From: an uncultured Prevotellaceae bacterium
GTDB lineage: Bacteria > Bacteroidota > Bacteroidia > Bacteroidales > Bacteroidaceae
Direction: 5' to 3'
Assembly: GCA_900316475.1 (NCBI GenBank)
Contig: ONDA01000020.1
Location: forward strand, 1-64,000
Length of the DNA stretch: 64,000 nt
Below, in pieces: positions 43,801 through 50,592 of the stretch. Under the pieces are notes generated by a model. The model was not told the DNA's origin. It was given only the letters and a program-made list of their open reading frames with translations, and ran no database searches. The position numbers and the translations under genes were made by a program. Numbering within the stretch: position 1 is the stretch's first letter; every line of letters begins with the position of its first letter.

Positions 43801-44073
43801 TACAAGAATCCCTATTCGCTGGGTAGCAAGGACGGCAAGTGCTTCTTCCTGCCTCATACCGCCCTCTCTATACCTTCGGAACGCGCCTTCATGACGATGA
43901 CATCAGCTGTTGACGCCCTGTCGGTGGTGTTCGACTCGCCTGTAGCCATCAGAAACATCACTACCAGCAGCACCCCCGCTTCCGGCGACGTGTATGATTT
44001 GCAGGGCCGTCGCGTCAGCAATCCCAAGAAGGGTGTTTATATTCAGGACGGCCGCAAGATTGTAAGACAGTAA
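40861..44073 (+). CDS. Secreted GH128-like glycosidase with type IX sorting domain
   Basis: This 1070-residue secreted protein has a signal peptide, an N-terminal beta domain to about 200, and a catalytic region (about 205-430) resembling the Asl1-type glycosyl hydrolase core: TNNEPRNP with Glu285 as likely acid/base, DIIDLHGYWAEGSF, and VTEWVWGASW with Glu379 as likely nucleophile. GH128 enzymes cut beta-1,3-glucans. Further modules include a Fn3-like part, a VYLYNIGAGQWLTGANNYG lectin-like segment and a carbohydrate-binding-like domain. The end VYDLQGRRVSNPKKGVYIQD is a type-A T9SS sorting tail. Confidence 0.82.
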   Translation: MIHNRLLSVRTAFSAVMLAACICGQAANDKKSVTQVNETVTVATATDYTVTSATPFGTNGVVNIGNTDAAVLILAAVKPSAAAKLLSAHVQIAGAPAKNGQNCQVKLYNRGCIILPYGDSTKPLTVYSEQNFGGTAVNDFGLENTGGFMNTLTDEKLNNKIRSFKLKRGYMVTFSLRAKGYGYSRCFIADDADLEVAELPAELDSKITSYRIFKWYDTGKQQLAAADGDYPACSALNVTSTYTWGVGSNMGPDVESVPQHIKENWPSPAELGSATWSPHMKTNNEPRNPADDSPCDLNAILNNWEDLMATGMRLCSPSSWDGSDYWNATGFLSDFFNEIDARGWRCDIIDLHGYWAEGSFDTNIPNWYNAFKRPVWVTEWVWGASWNNNGAFASGVTEAQNAAAVKRICEKMNSQDFVERYYYWNGERDPSKIYKDGKLTAAGQYYATINSGLGFKKKNAYVPKAVVRVPVLGGSHTESTHSTKLSWRELSGELTAQMTLERRTTAKPEWETLATFTPSEDPKTYTYTDTEGGYGCDYRVHIVDFKGRNIYSNVRSILNNEVVYLYNIGAGQWLTGANNYGTKASLTPYGGLNVTMGFDDSGNSTIETGIKRDDSHHYLNVDGTSAWVDQALGKWKVTEVGEVDGRPAYTLSINDKNLQYDGSGSALVLGTATDANAQWLKISEAERMEMLASATSSSSVDATFLIPGASFSLYDSRNDKWTGSPSLGGKQENYCAEKYNTTFDVYQKVTATLPVGRYRLSLQGFYRNGPYAGAATKHKNGTESLNALFYAGTTNVPLQSIFTEAGKLDVGKTTSGISGKFPDTMNDASDYFTAGLYDNSLSFLVKNSSQVNVGVKKTDAVDKDWTIFDNFRLEYFGDFSTATVPTQAIDGQYWATFFCSVCAYELPEGATAYIPSRSGNTLTLHAIGNVVPGSCAVIIVSDYAGDLHLNRTTYTPDEETAAIIRNTVLRGNDNDMKTSTYKNPYSLGSKDGKCFFLPHTALSIPSERAFMTMTSAVDALSVVFDSPVAIRNITTSSTPASGDVYDLQGRRVSNPKKGVYIQDGRKIVRQ

Positions 44074-44083
44074 AACTAACGAT

Positions 44084-44121
44084 AGTACCCAGGCAGCACT
44101 ATTGTGGCCAGCCTGGGTACT
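44084..44121 (+). terminator. Hairpin after the GH128-like gene
   Basis: AGTACCCAGGC and GCCTGGGTACT form an 11-bp stem with a 16-base loop, followed by TCTCTATTC. Confidence 0.65.
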
Positions 44122-44183
44122 TCTCTATTCGGCTGTAGCTTTGCAGGCTATATGGAAAGAAGAAGGCTCTTCCCGCTACAACC

Positions 44184-44663
44184 TTATTTTATATGTCCGT
44201 CAAAGCTGATGGGGTCGCGGTTGTTCGAACGTACACGTATGTTTGCCTCGCCGCTGTCATAGAGTTCTATCCAATACACATACGCGTCCTCCTTCGTCTT
44301 CACGTTGATTCTTATTTCGTACTGATGTTCTTTCTTTTTGTCTTGCTGATAGTGCAGCACCGGCTCTTCGAAGTTAAGCCCCTGTGAGGGTGACATCATC
44401 GGAGCCTGATAGGCTTGCCCCAGATATGGCAGATAGCTTCTCAGCGTGTCGTTCCTCAGTTCCAGATAGAAGTCCGGCGTCACAGCCTTCATCCCATACC
44501 TCATGGTGTGCATCGAGGTTATATCGATACACCACAGCCGCTTTTCTACAGCCTCTTTTATCGCCAGCCGTCGCTGTGCAGCCCGTTCGGCCCGCTCCTG
44601 CTGTGTTGCGCAACCCATGAGTATCGTCACCATCAGCAGCCCTATACAGATTTTCTTATTCAT
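44184..44663 (-). CDS. DUF4251 lipoprotein
   Basis: This 159-residue lipoprotein has the signal KICIGLLMVTILMGC and the DUF4251 pattern MRYGMKAVTPDFYLELRNDTLRSYLPYLGQAYQAP followed by NVKTKEDAYVYWIELYDSGEANI. The family is confined largely to Bacteroidota and its function is unknown. It follows vsr by 10 bp on the same strand, probably co-transcribed. Confidence 0.88.
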   Translation of the reverse strand: MNKKICIGLLMVTILMGCATQQERAERAAQRRLAIKEAVEKRLWCIDITSMHTMRYGMKAVTPDFYLELRNDTLRSYLPYLGQAYQAPMMSPSQGLNFEEPVLHYQQDKKKEHQYEIRINVKTKEDAYVYWIELYDSGEANIRVRSNNRDPISFDGHIK

Positions 44664-44673
44664 CGTTGTAAAG

Positions 44674-45207
44674 TTATTCCTCCGCTGCCATTGGCATTTG
44701 AATATCCTCTTCGGCCAGCTTCGGATAAGTAACCGTTTTTGCTCTATGATCCTGCAACCAGATGTGGTTCAGGGTAAAGGCTATTGAGTCCAGTGTCTCT
44801 TCTCGCTTTGATGGTTTTAGCTCGCACTCCCATACCGTAATGCAATGCCACCCCATCGCAGCCAGCTTCCGCTGCTCCTCCTTGTCGCGCTCTTTGTTAC
44901 GGCGAATCTTCGCCACCCAGAACTCCCTGTTCGTCTTCGGAATCTTGCAGCAACATTTCTCATTTGTCATTTCTCCTTTCTCATTGAGCGAAGTACCATG
45001 TCCATGCCAGAAGCACCCATTCACAAAGATACACGTCCTGTATTTCCTCAGCACCAAGTCCGGATGCCCAGGCAGCCGCTTATAGTTCAGCCTGTAGCGG
45101 AATCCTCTCTTCCACAGCCCACGACGCACAATCATCTCCGGCTTCGTGTCCTTCGACCGAATTGCTGCCATATTGGCATGCCGTTGTTGTGGAGAGATTT
45201 TATCCAT
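44674..45207 (-). CDS. vsr: Very short patch repair endonuclease
   Basis: This 177-residue Vsr-like nuclease cuts at T:G mismatches produced by 5-methylcytosine deamination. It has SPQQRHANMAAIRSKDTKPEMIVRRGLWKRGFRYRLN, LPGHPDLVLRKYRTCIFVNGCFWHGHG (catalytic Asp and zinc ligands), PKTNREFWVAKIRRNKERD and GWHCITVWECEL. Between the WHGH and the next Cys lies NEKGEMTNEK, encoded by a CATTTCTCAT-like tandem repeat, about 10-14 residues longer than the usual loop. No cytosine methyltransferase gene is in the window. Confidence 0.93.
   Translation of the reverse strand: MDKISPQQRHANMAAIRSKDTKPEMIVRRGLWKRGFRYRLNYKRLPGHPDLVLRKYRTCIFVNGCFWHGHGTSLNEKGEMTNEKCCCKIPKTNREFWVAKIRRNKERDKEEQRKLAAMGWHCITVWECELKPSKREETLDSIAFTLNHIWLQDHRAKTVTYPKLAEEDIQMPMAAEE
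44954..44988. repeat. In-frame AT-rich repeat inside vsr
   Basis: CATTTCTCAT, TTGTCATTTCTCC and TTTCTCATT copies follow one another in frame. It is the same style as the AT-rich repeats in valS and the phosphohexomutase gene. Confidence 0.8.
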
Positions 45208-45243
45208 TACTACATCTTATGTAAATTTTACATTTCGTCGATG

Positions 45244-45251
45244 CAAAGTTA
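45244..45251 (-). promoter_or_regulatory. Promoter -7 element of vsr
   Basis: The minus strand reads TAACTTTG, 37 bases before the vsr ATG. Confidence 0.55.
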
Positions 45252-45315
45252 CGAATTATTATTGAAAAGTACACAAACGGAACGATTCTTTTTGTGTATT
45301 CAGTATTTTTGTTAA

Positions 45316-45356
45316 GACGTCACGGCCTTACAGAAAGACGTCATGGCCTCTCACCC
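45316..45356. repeat. Two-unit copy of the 21-bp GTCACGGCC repeat
   Basis: AGACGTCACGGCCTTACAGA and AGACGTCATGGCCTCTCA are two units with 21-22 bp period, matching the array at 1-85. The rest of 45208-45481 holds the vsr promoter and a hairpin, and no gene is seen. Confidence 0.75.
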
Positions 45357-45418
45357 CCTTTACTTCTTACCTCTTAATTCTTTCGGCGTTAGTGTGCATT
45401 CGCGTGTGAGCATATAAT

Positions 45419-45459
45419 GCCAACAGGCCTATTTAGCATCGCTAAGTAGGCCAGTTGGC
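45419..45459. terminator. Long hairpin downstream of the phosphohexomutase gene
   Basis: GCCAACAGGCCTA pairs with TAGGCCAGTTGGC, extended by TTAGC/GCTAA in the centre. The A/A mispair is at the same place in both arms. T-runs are weak, so terminator function is probable but not sure. Confidence 0.65.
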
Positions 45460-45481
45460 TTTACTATATGGGTGTGACGTG

Positions 45482-46945
45482 TTACTGCATATCGTAGACG
45501 ACCTGCATGAGGCGCTTGCCCAGCTCGTCGGCTTCGGCCATCGTCTGTGCCTCGCTGTAGACGCGGATGATGGGTTCGGTGTTCGACTTGCGCAGGTGTA
45601 CCCAACGGGTGGGGAAGTCAATCTTAACACCGTCGATGTCGTTGACGACGGCTTCAGGGTCTTGGGCAAACATCTCCTTAACCTTGACAAGGATGGCGTC
45701 GACATCGGTCTCGGGCGTGAGGTCGATGCGGTTCTTGGCTATCTGGTAGTCGGGGAACGTGCGGCGCAGTTCGCTGACGGTGCAGCCCTTTTGTGCCAGC
45801 GATGACAGGAAGAGCGTGATGCCGACGAGAGCGTCGCGACCGTAGTGGCTCTCGGGGTAGATGACGCCACCGTTGCCTTCGCCGCCGATGATGGCACCAA
45901 CCTCCTTCATCTTCGTCGTGACATTAACCTCGCCGACGGCAGCTGCCGTGTAGAGGCCACCGTGACGTTCGGTGACGTCGCGCAGGGCACGAGTGGAGGA
46001 GAGGTTGGAGACGGTGTTAAGTGAAAATTCTTCACTCTTCACTTTTAATTCTTCACTTAGCACGTAGTCGGCGACGGAGACGAGGGTGTATTCCTCGCCG
46101 AACATGGTGCCGTCTTCGCAGATGAAGGCGAGACGGTCGACATCGGGGTCGACAACGATGCCCAGGTCGAAGCCGCCCTGACGCATACGTTCCATAATGC
46201 CTTGCAGGTTTTTCTCCAGCGGTTCGGGGTTGTGGGCAAACTGTCCTGTGCAGTCGCCATTGAGAATCTCGTAGTCTACGCCGAGAGCCTCGAAGAGCTG
46301 TGGCAGGATGATGCCGCCGACAGAGTTGATGGTGTCGGCGCAAACGCGGAACTTGCGCTTGCGGATGGCCTCGGTATCAGCGAGACGCAGGTCGAGCACG
46401 GACTGGACGTGGCGCTGGTTCATCGTGTCGTCGAAGGTGACGTGTCCTAACTGTTCTACGGGAGCATAGTCGAAGTCCTCGGCCTCGGCGATGCGTAGCA
46501 CCTCGGCACCGTCAGCAGCCGTCAGGAACTCACCCTCGCTGTTGAGCAGTTTCAGGGCATTCCACTGCGTGGGGTTGTGTGAGGCGGTGATGATGATGCC
46601 ACCGTCGGCCTCGTGCCAGCGCACGGCCAACTCAGTCGTAGGCGTGGTGGCCAGCCCGATGTCGATAACCTCATAGCCCATGCCGACGAGGGTGCCACAG
46701 ACAACGTCGCGAACCATGGGGCCCGAGATGCGTCCGTCGCGTCCGACGACCAGCTTACCCCGCCCCCTCCGAGGGAGGGGAGAGCCTGCATAATCCTGAA
46801 CCCCATCTTTGGAAGGGGTGGCTTGGTTTCCAATGAATGTGGCGTAAGCCGTTGTGAACTTGACGATGTCTAACGGGTTCAGCGTGTCGCCTGTGTGTCC
46901 GCCGATAGTACCGCGGATGCCGGAAATGGATTTTATGAGTGTCAT
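45482..46945 (-). CDS. glmM: Phosphohexomutase, probable phosphoglucosamine mutase
   Basis: This 487-residue enzyme has the phosphoserine motif TASHNPTQWNALK (Ser122), the metal loop VVDPDVDRLAF, the sugar loop around GGEGNGGVIYPESHYGRDA and the phosphate loop RKSNTEPIIRVYSEAQ. GlmM is the usual assignment in Bacteroidota; a phosphomannomutase or phosphoglucomutase specificity cannot be excluded. Two repeat-encoded insertions are present: PSKDGVQDYAGSPLPRRGRG near 44-63 and SEELKVKSEEF near 296-306. The ATG at 46945 is preferred over the poly-Lys upstream start. Confidence 0.88.
   Translation of the reverse strand: MTLIKSISGIRGTIGGHTGDTLNPLDIVKFTTAYATFIGNQATPSKDGVQDYAGSPLPRRGRGKLVVGRDGRISGPMVRDVVCGTLVGMGYEVIDIGLATTPTTELAVRWHEADGGIIITASHNPTQWNALKLLNSEGEFLTAADGAEVLRIAEAEDFDYAPVEQLGHVTFDDTMNQRHVQSVLDLRLADTEAIRKRKFRVCADTINSVGGIILPQLFEALGVDYEILNGDCTGQFAHNPEPLEKNLQGIMERMRQGGFDLGIVVDPDVDRLAFICEDGTMFGEEYTLVSVADYVLSEELKVKSEEFSLNTVSNLSSTRALRDVTERHGGLYTAAAVGEVNVTTKMKEVGAIIGGEGNGGVIYPESHYGRDALVGITLFLSSLAQKGCTVSELRRTFPDYQIAKNRIDLTPETDVDAILVKVKEMFAQDPEAVVNDIDGVKIDFPTRWVHLRKSNTEPIIRVYSEAQTMAEADELGKRLMQVVYDMQ
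46021..46060. repeat. In-frame TTCACTTTTAATTCTTCACT repeat in the phosphohexomutase gene
   Basis: Four GTGAAnnnT/ TTCAC-type units in tandem encode a Glu/Lys/Ser run (SEELKVKSEEF) on the minus strand. They are AT-rich, unlike the GC-rich flanks. Confidence 0.85.
46755..46826. repeat. In-frame GC-rich palindromes near the phosphohexomutase N-terminus
   Basis: Two palindromic parts, CCCCCTCCGAGGGAGGGG and CCCCATCTTTGGAAGGGG, are separated by about 23 bases. They encode about 24 residues between strands that are adjacent in other family members. Confidence 0.8.
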
Positions 46946-46975
46946 ATTGAGTTGTTTTTTTTTTCGATTATTCAA

Positions 46976-47035
46976 TTATTCGTTTAATCGTTTTTTCGTC
47001 TAAACGATTAAAACGGCGAAACAACGAAACGAGGC
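46976..47035. repeat. AT-rich hairpin and repeats between DUF4827 and the mutase genes
   Basis: CGTTTAATCG and CGATTAAAACG form a stem, set among repeated CGATTATT-like and CGAAAC-like short units. It may terminate the DUF4827 transcript. Confidence 0.55.
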
Positions 47036-47040
47036 GGCTT

Positions 47041-47673
47041 TCACCTTCCCCGTTGGAAGGTGATGTCGTAGAAATACGGCTTGACATTAGCCTTGGCGTT
47101 GTTGGTCGTTCCCTGAGAGTGGGGGACAATGAGACGCACGCGAGCCTTGTCGTCGGTGGCACTTGTCAGTCGGCCTAACTTGACGTATTGCAACGGAGCC
47201 AACCATGCCTCGGGCACGCTGGTGCCGTAGGTGACGCACATCAGCCCGCGTCTCTCAGAGAAATAGGCCGTATAGGTACTGCCTGTGCGGGTGACGCACA
47301 TGATGTCGGGTGTGAAGACGTAGGTACCCGTTAGGTTGTTGATGGAAGTGGTATCGAGAATGGCCTTCTCAGAGAATCGGCAAAGGATGTTCATCGTTTC
47401 GCCGTCCTTGATGGTTTCGCCGCTTCCAATGTTCAGTATCTGCATATAGACGCCACTCTTGTCAAGAATGACGAACTGTTTGTTGCCCAGGGTCTTGTCG
47501 CCCTGATTGTGAAACTGGTCTTCGCTGATAATTACGAAACTGGAGTCGCTGATGAATTTCTCAATGGCATCGCGCTCGCGTTCCTTCAGCTCACCGTAGG
47601 TCTCGTAGTCATTACAGGCGATGGTGGTCAGCATGACAATCAGCGTCGTGAGTGTATAGATGGTCTTTCTCAT
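47041..47673 (-). CDS. DUF4827 lipoprotein, possibly FKBP-like
   Basis: This 210-residue lipoprotein has the signal IYTLTTLIVMLTTIAC and NDYETYGELKERERDAIEKFISDSSFVIIS, matching the DUF4827 family. These look distantly like FKBP-type proteins of the envelope, but the active site is not evident. The last stretch (LAPLQYVKLGRLTSATDDKARVRLIVPHSQGT) is conserved in the family. The promoter TAATTTTG lies at 47697-47704 on the minus strand. Confidence 0.85.
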   Translation of the reverse strand: MRKTIYTLTTLIVMLTTIACNDYETYGELKERERDAIEKFISDSSFVIISEDQFHNQGDKTLGNKQFVILDKSGVYMQILNIGSGETIKDGETMNILCRFSEKAILDTTSINNLTGTYVFTPDIMCVTRTGSTYTAYFSERRGLMCVTYGTSVPEAWLAPLQYVKLGRLTSATDDKARVRLIVPHSQGTTNNAKANVKPYFYDITFQRGR

Positions 47674-47696
47674 TTGTTATTTGAATGTTTTGCGTG

Positions 47697-47704
47697 CAAA
47701 ATTA
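47697..47704 (-). promoter_or_regulatory. Promoter -7 element of the DUF4827 gene
   Basis: The minus strand reads TAATTTTG, 24 bases before the ATG at 47673. Confidence 0.55.
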
Positions 47705-47736
47705 CGAATTAATCTGCAAACAGCCGCAATATTAGG

Positions 47737-48771
47737 CTACTTTAACAGCTTTTCGTAGGCAATGATGGCCTTCTGAGCCACTTTGACGGCCTCGTCGATA
47801 GAGCAGTAGAGGCGTCCGCCGGAGGCATTGAGGTGGCCGCCGCCGTTGAAGAATTCGGCTGCCATCTTGTTGCAGGGGAAGTCGTCGACACTTCGGAGCG
47901 ACACCCAGACGAGGTTTTGCCTCTCCGTGTCCTCGCGCAGCGAAATGCTCAGTTTGTGACCCTTAATCTGTAGTGGCATGTTCACCAGTCCCTCGGCGTC
48001 GCCTTTGACGAAGTGGAAGCGTTTCAGGTCTTCGCGGTGTAGGGCGTAGTAGGAGGCGTGGCGTTCGTTGTCGACCACTAAGCGTTCGAGCATGACGAAG
48101 CCCGTCAGTCGCAGGCGGTTCTCTGAGAAGTTGTGGTAGACGTTGCGGTAGATGCGGTCTTTGTTGATATCCTTGGTCAGCAGCTGCGAGATGATATAGT
48201 AGATGGTAGGGTCGCTGGAGTTGTAGGTGAAGCCGCCCGTGTCGGTCATCATGCCGCAGTATATCGGCGTGGCGAAGTGTTTGGTCATCAGGTCGAAGCC
48301 GCCCAACTGCCAGACGATGCGGAAGACGAGTTCCGAGGTCGACGAGGCTTCGGGGTGGCTGACCGTCAGCACGGCGGGTACGTCGGGGCCGAGGTGGTGG
48401 TCGATGAGGACTTTCTTTGCGGGGGAACCGCAAAGGGCGGACTCCATTTCGTCGACGCGGCTTGGCGTGTTGTAGTCGAGGCAGAAGACGAGGTCGGCAA
48501 TCTTCAGCAAGAGGTCGGCCTGTTCGCGGTGCTTGTCGTAGCGCACTATCTTCTCAGTATTGGGCAGCCAGTGCAGGTAGTCCGGATACTGGTCGGGCAC
48601 GATGATGGTAGGCTCCTTGCCCTGCGTCTTCAGATACTCTGCCCATCCCAGAGAAGAGCCGAGGGCGTCGCCGTCGGCATTCTGGTGGCAGGTGATGATA
48701 ATGTTCTGGCTCTCGCCGATAAGTGTTTTCAGCTGCTCGAGCTGTTGGCTGTTCAGTATGTCTTTTAGCAT
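47737..48771 (-). CDS. DHH-family phosphoesterase, NrnA-like
   Basis: This 344-residue protein has the DHH motifs IITCHQNADGDALGSSLGW, FCLDYNTPSRVDEM, VLIDHHLGPDVP and MTDTGGF, plus the DHHA1 end FFNGGGHLNASGGRL. It should degrade short oligoribonucleotides and/or pAp. It lies 4 bp after a 5'-nucleotidase-type gene, an apt pair for nucleotide recycling, though one is periplasmic and the other cytoplasmic. Confidence 0.93.
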   Translation of the reverse strand: MLKDILNSQQLEQLKTLIGESQNIIITCHQNADGDALGSSLGWAEYLKTQGKEPTIIVPDQYPDYLHWLPNTEKIVRYDKHREQADLLLKIADLVFCLDYNTPSRVDEMESALCGSPAKKVLIDHHLGPDVPAVLTVSHPEASSTSELVFRIVWQLGGFDLMTKHFATPIYCGMMTDTGGFTYNSSDPTIYYIISQLLTKDINKDRIYRNVYHNFSENRLRLTGFVMLERLVVDNERHASYYALHREDLKRFHFVKGDAEGLVNMPLQIKGHKLSISLREDTERQNLVWVSLRSVDDFPCNKMAAEFFNGGGHLNASGGRLYCSIDEAVKVAQKAIIAYEKLLK

Positions 48772-48775
48772 TTCT

Positions 48776-50221
48776 TTATTTTTCGGGTGACAGATAGTTG
48801 AGGCGGCTCTTGCCCTGATAGCTCACCGTACCCTGCTGCTGCAGATAGCGTATGATGATGTCCGATGTCGTTATGTTCAGCACTGTGGGTATCGACTTCA
48901 GCTCCTCCTTGTATGTGGTTATGACATAGGAGTTTGTCACTACGCGGTAGGTTTTCTTTCGGTTGAAGCGGCTACCGTCGGCTGCCATCAGTTTAACATT
49001 CGTGATGTCGTTGCTGCCTTTCTTGTCGAGTGTCAGGTCAGCCCTTAGTCCGCCCAAATGCGGAAACTTGTAGGTGTTCATCTGGCCGTAGCTGATGATG
49101 AAGTGTTCCAGTTCGTCGCCTTTCATATCCAATAAGACGGCTGTACTGCCGTAGGGGTCTATCTCCAGCGCATCGTGGATAGTGATGTCGCCAGCCGGCA
49201 GTTTGCGTATGCGTATGCCTTTGTAGTTCATGATGGCCACGTCGGCGCCGGTCTCGCTCATCAGGGCGTCGCAGACCATGGCGCCCAACTCTTCACGTGT
49301 CTGGAAAGGCGTCTCGGCCCGTGCTAAGATGCGCTTGAAGAAGGGGTCGCCCGAAAAAGTCTGTACCATCGCCTCGGCAACCTTGTTCGGGTGTGGGAAT
49401 GTTCTGACAAGGATGTAGTCAGCCTTCTTCGAGACGACGCGGCCGCTGTCGACGGTAAGAGTGACGTGAACGGCTGTACTTAGCAGGTTACGGTTTTGCG
49501 TGATGAGCACACCGTTGTGCAGCGGTTCCTTCTCGCTCAGCTGTCGGTGGCTGTGGCCACCGATAATAGCGTCGAGCCAGGGGTTCTGTTCGGCAATGAG
49601 AACGTCTTCCCGATAACCTACGTGTGACAGCAGGATGGTGGCATCGCATTGCCGGGAAAGCCACTGATAACGACTGACGGCCTCGAAAGGTGAGGAAAAT
49701 TTCAGTCCACGGAGGACATCATGGTGGGCGTCGGGTGTGCCATTGCTGTTGATTTGTACGGCGCCGATGACACCCAGTTTCAGTCCCTCGACGTCGAATA
49801 CCTGATAAGGTATGGCCTTAATGCCAGTCGTGTCGTCGGCCTCCATATTGGCGCAGATATACCGGAAGGACGACAGTGCGCAGAGCCGTGGTAGCGAGTA
49901 GGCGTCAAACTCATGGTTGCCAATAGCTGAGGCGTTAAATCCAGCCAGGTTCATCAGTGCTACCATAGGATAGCCCGACGGCTGGTATTTGTCGTTGATA
50001 GGGTCGCCCGTGCGATTGTCGCCTGCCGAGAAAAGCAGAAGGCTGGGGTAGAGTGAACGTAAACTGTCGGCAATGCCAATCAGCTGTGGCATTGCCTCAA
50101 TAGCGGCATGCGTATCGTTGACTGCCAGGATATGAATATCGCGCTTCTGCGCGTACATAGCCGTTATCCATGCCGTGAGCAGGTAAAGCAAAAACCATCT
50201 ATTGACTCTTGTCGTTATCAT
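48776..50221 (-). CDS. Secreted 5'-nucleotidase/metallophosphatase
   Basis: This 481-residue exported protein (signal near WFLLYLLTAWITAMYAQ) has the metallophosphatase motifs ILAVNDTHAAIE, FSAGDNRTGDPIN, AIGNHEFDAYSL, ILLSHVGYRED and IIGGHSHRQL. A C-terminal 5'-nucleotidase domain (about 310-470) follows, with ITIHDALEIDPYGSTAVLLDMKG. It likely hydrolyses nucleotides or UDP-sugars in the periplasm. It heads the two-gene operon with the DHH protein. Confidence 0.93.
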   Translation of the reverse strand: MITTRVNRWFLLYLLTAWITAMYAQKRDIHILAVNDTHAAIEAMPQLIGIADSLRSLYPSLLLFSAGDNRTGDPINDKYQPSGYPMVALMNLAGFNASAIGNHEFDAYSLPRLCALSSFRYICANMEADDTTGIKAIPYQVFDVEGLKLGVIGAVQINSNGTPDAHHDVLRGLKFSSPFEAVSRYQWLSRQCDATILLSHVGYREDVLIAEQNPWLDAIIGGHSHRQLSEKEPLHNGVLITQNRNLLSTAVHVTLTVDSGRVVSKKADYILVRTFPHPNKVAEAMVQTFSGDPFFKRILARAETPFQTREELGAMVCDALMSETGADVAIMNYKGIRIRKLPAGDITIHDALEIDPYGSTAVLLDMKGDELEHFIISYGQMNTYKFPHLGGLRADLTLDKKGSNDITNVKLMAADGSRFNRKKTYRVVTNSYVITTYKEELKSIPTVLNITTSDIIIRYLQQQGTVSYQGKSRLNYLSPEK

Positions 50222-50235
50222 GCATAGTGTATTAA

Positions 50236-50271
50236 TATAAAAATCAGGGAGTCATTGAGTAACTCCCTGAT
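50236..50271 (-). terminator. Terminator after the tRNA-Ser/tRNA-Glu unit
   Basis: ATCAGGGAGT pairs with ACTCCCTGAT over a 9-base loop. On the minus strand TTTTTATATT follows. Confidence 0.85.
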
Positions 50272-50283
50272 CTCAATTTGATG

Positions 50284-50355
50284 TAGTCGATAGGGGAATC
50301 GAACCCCTATGCCAAGATTGAGAATCTTGTATCCTAACCATTAGATGAATCGACC
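50284..50355 (-). tRNA. tRNA-Glu (anticodon CTC)
   Basis: A 72-base cloverleaf on the minus strand. GGTCGAT at the 5' end pairs with ATCGACT at the 3' end, the anticodon stem CAAGA/TCTTG encloses TTCTCAA with anticodon CTC, and the T arm GGGGTTCGATTCCCC is intact. CCA is not encoded. Confidence 0.93.
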
Positions 50356-50395
50356 AGCATTTCAAAGATGCGCTCGCAGAGAAATCCCCTCGGTG

Positions 50396-50477
50396 CGGAA
50401 GGAGGGGGATTCGAACCCCCGGTACGGGAACCCGTACGGCAGTTTAGCAAACTGCTGGTTTCAGCCACCGGATTTCC
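50396..50477 (-). tRNA. tRNA-Ser (anticodon GCT), poorly paired acceptor stem
   Basis: The anticodon arm GCAGT-TTGCTAA-ACTGC gives anticodon GCT. A variable arm (GTACGGG/CCGTAC) and T arm (GGGGGTTCGAATCCCCC) are strong. The acceptor is odd: GGAA pairs with TTCC but the inner three positions do not, and the D arm is short. It may be functional, or a decaying copy. It shares a promoter with tRNA-Glu. Confidence 0.75.
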
Positions 50478-50516
50478 TCAGCTGCAAACCGTGGGGTTAT
50501 CTCCTTGATTGCGGGT

Positions 50517-50524
50517 GCAAAGGT
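50517..50524 (-). promoter_or_regulatory. Promoter -7 element of the tRNA-Ser/tRNA-Glu unit
   Basis: The minus strand reads TACCTTTG about 40 bases before the tRNA-Ser 5' end. Confidence 0.6.
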
Positions 50525-50592
50525 ACGAAGTTTTTTTTATCCCTGCAAATTTTTTTGCTGTTTTTTTTGAAAAAAGATTAGTTTCATTGCTT

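Noticed and set aside
50345..50581. Plus-strand 78-residue protein
   Set aside because: It is antisense to the tRNA-Ser(GCT) gene and the tRNA promoter.
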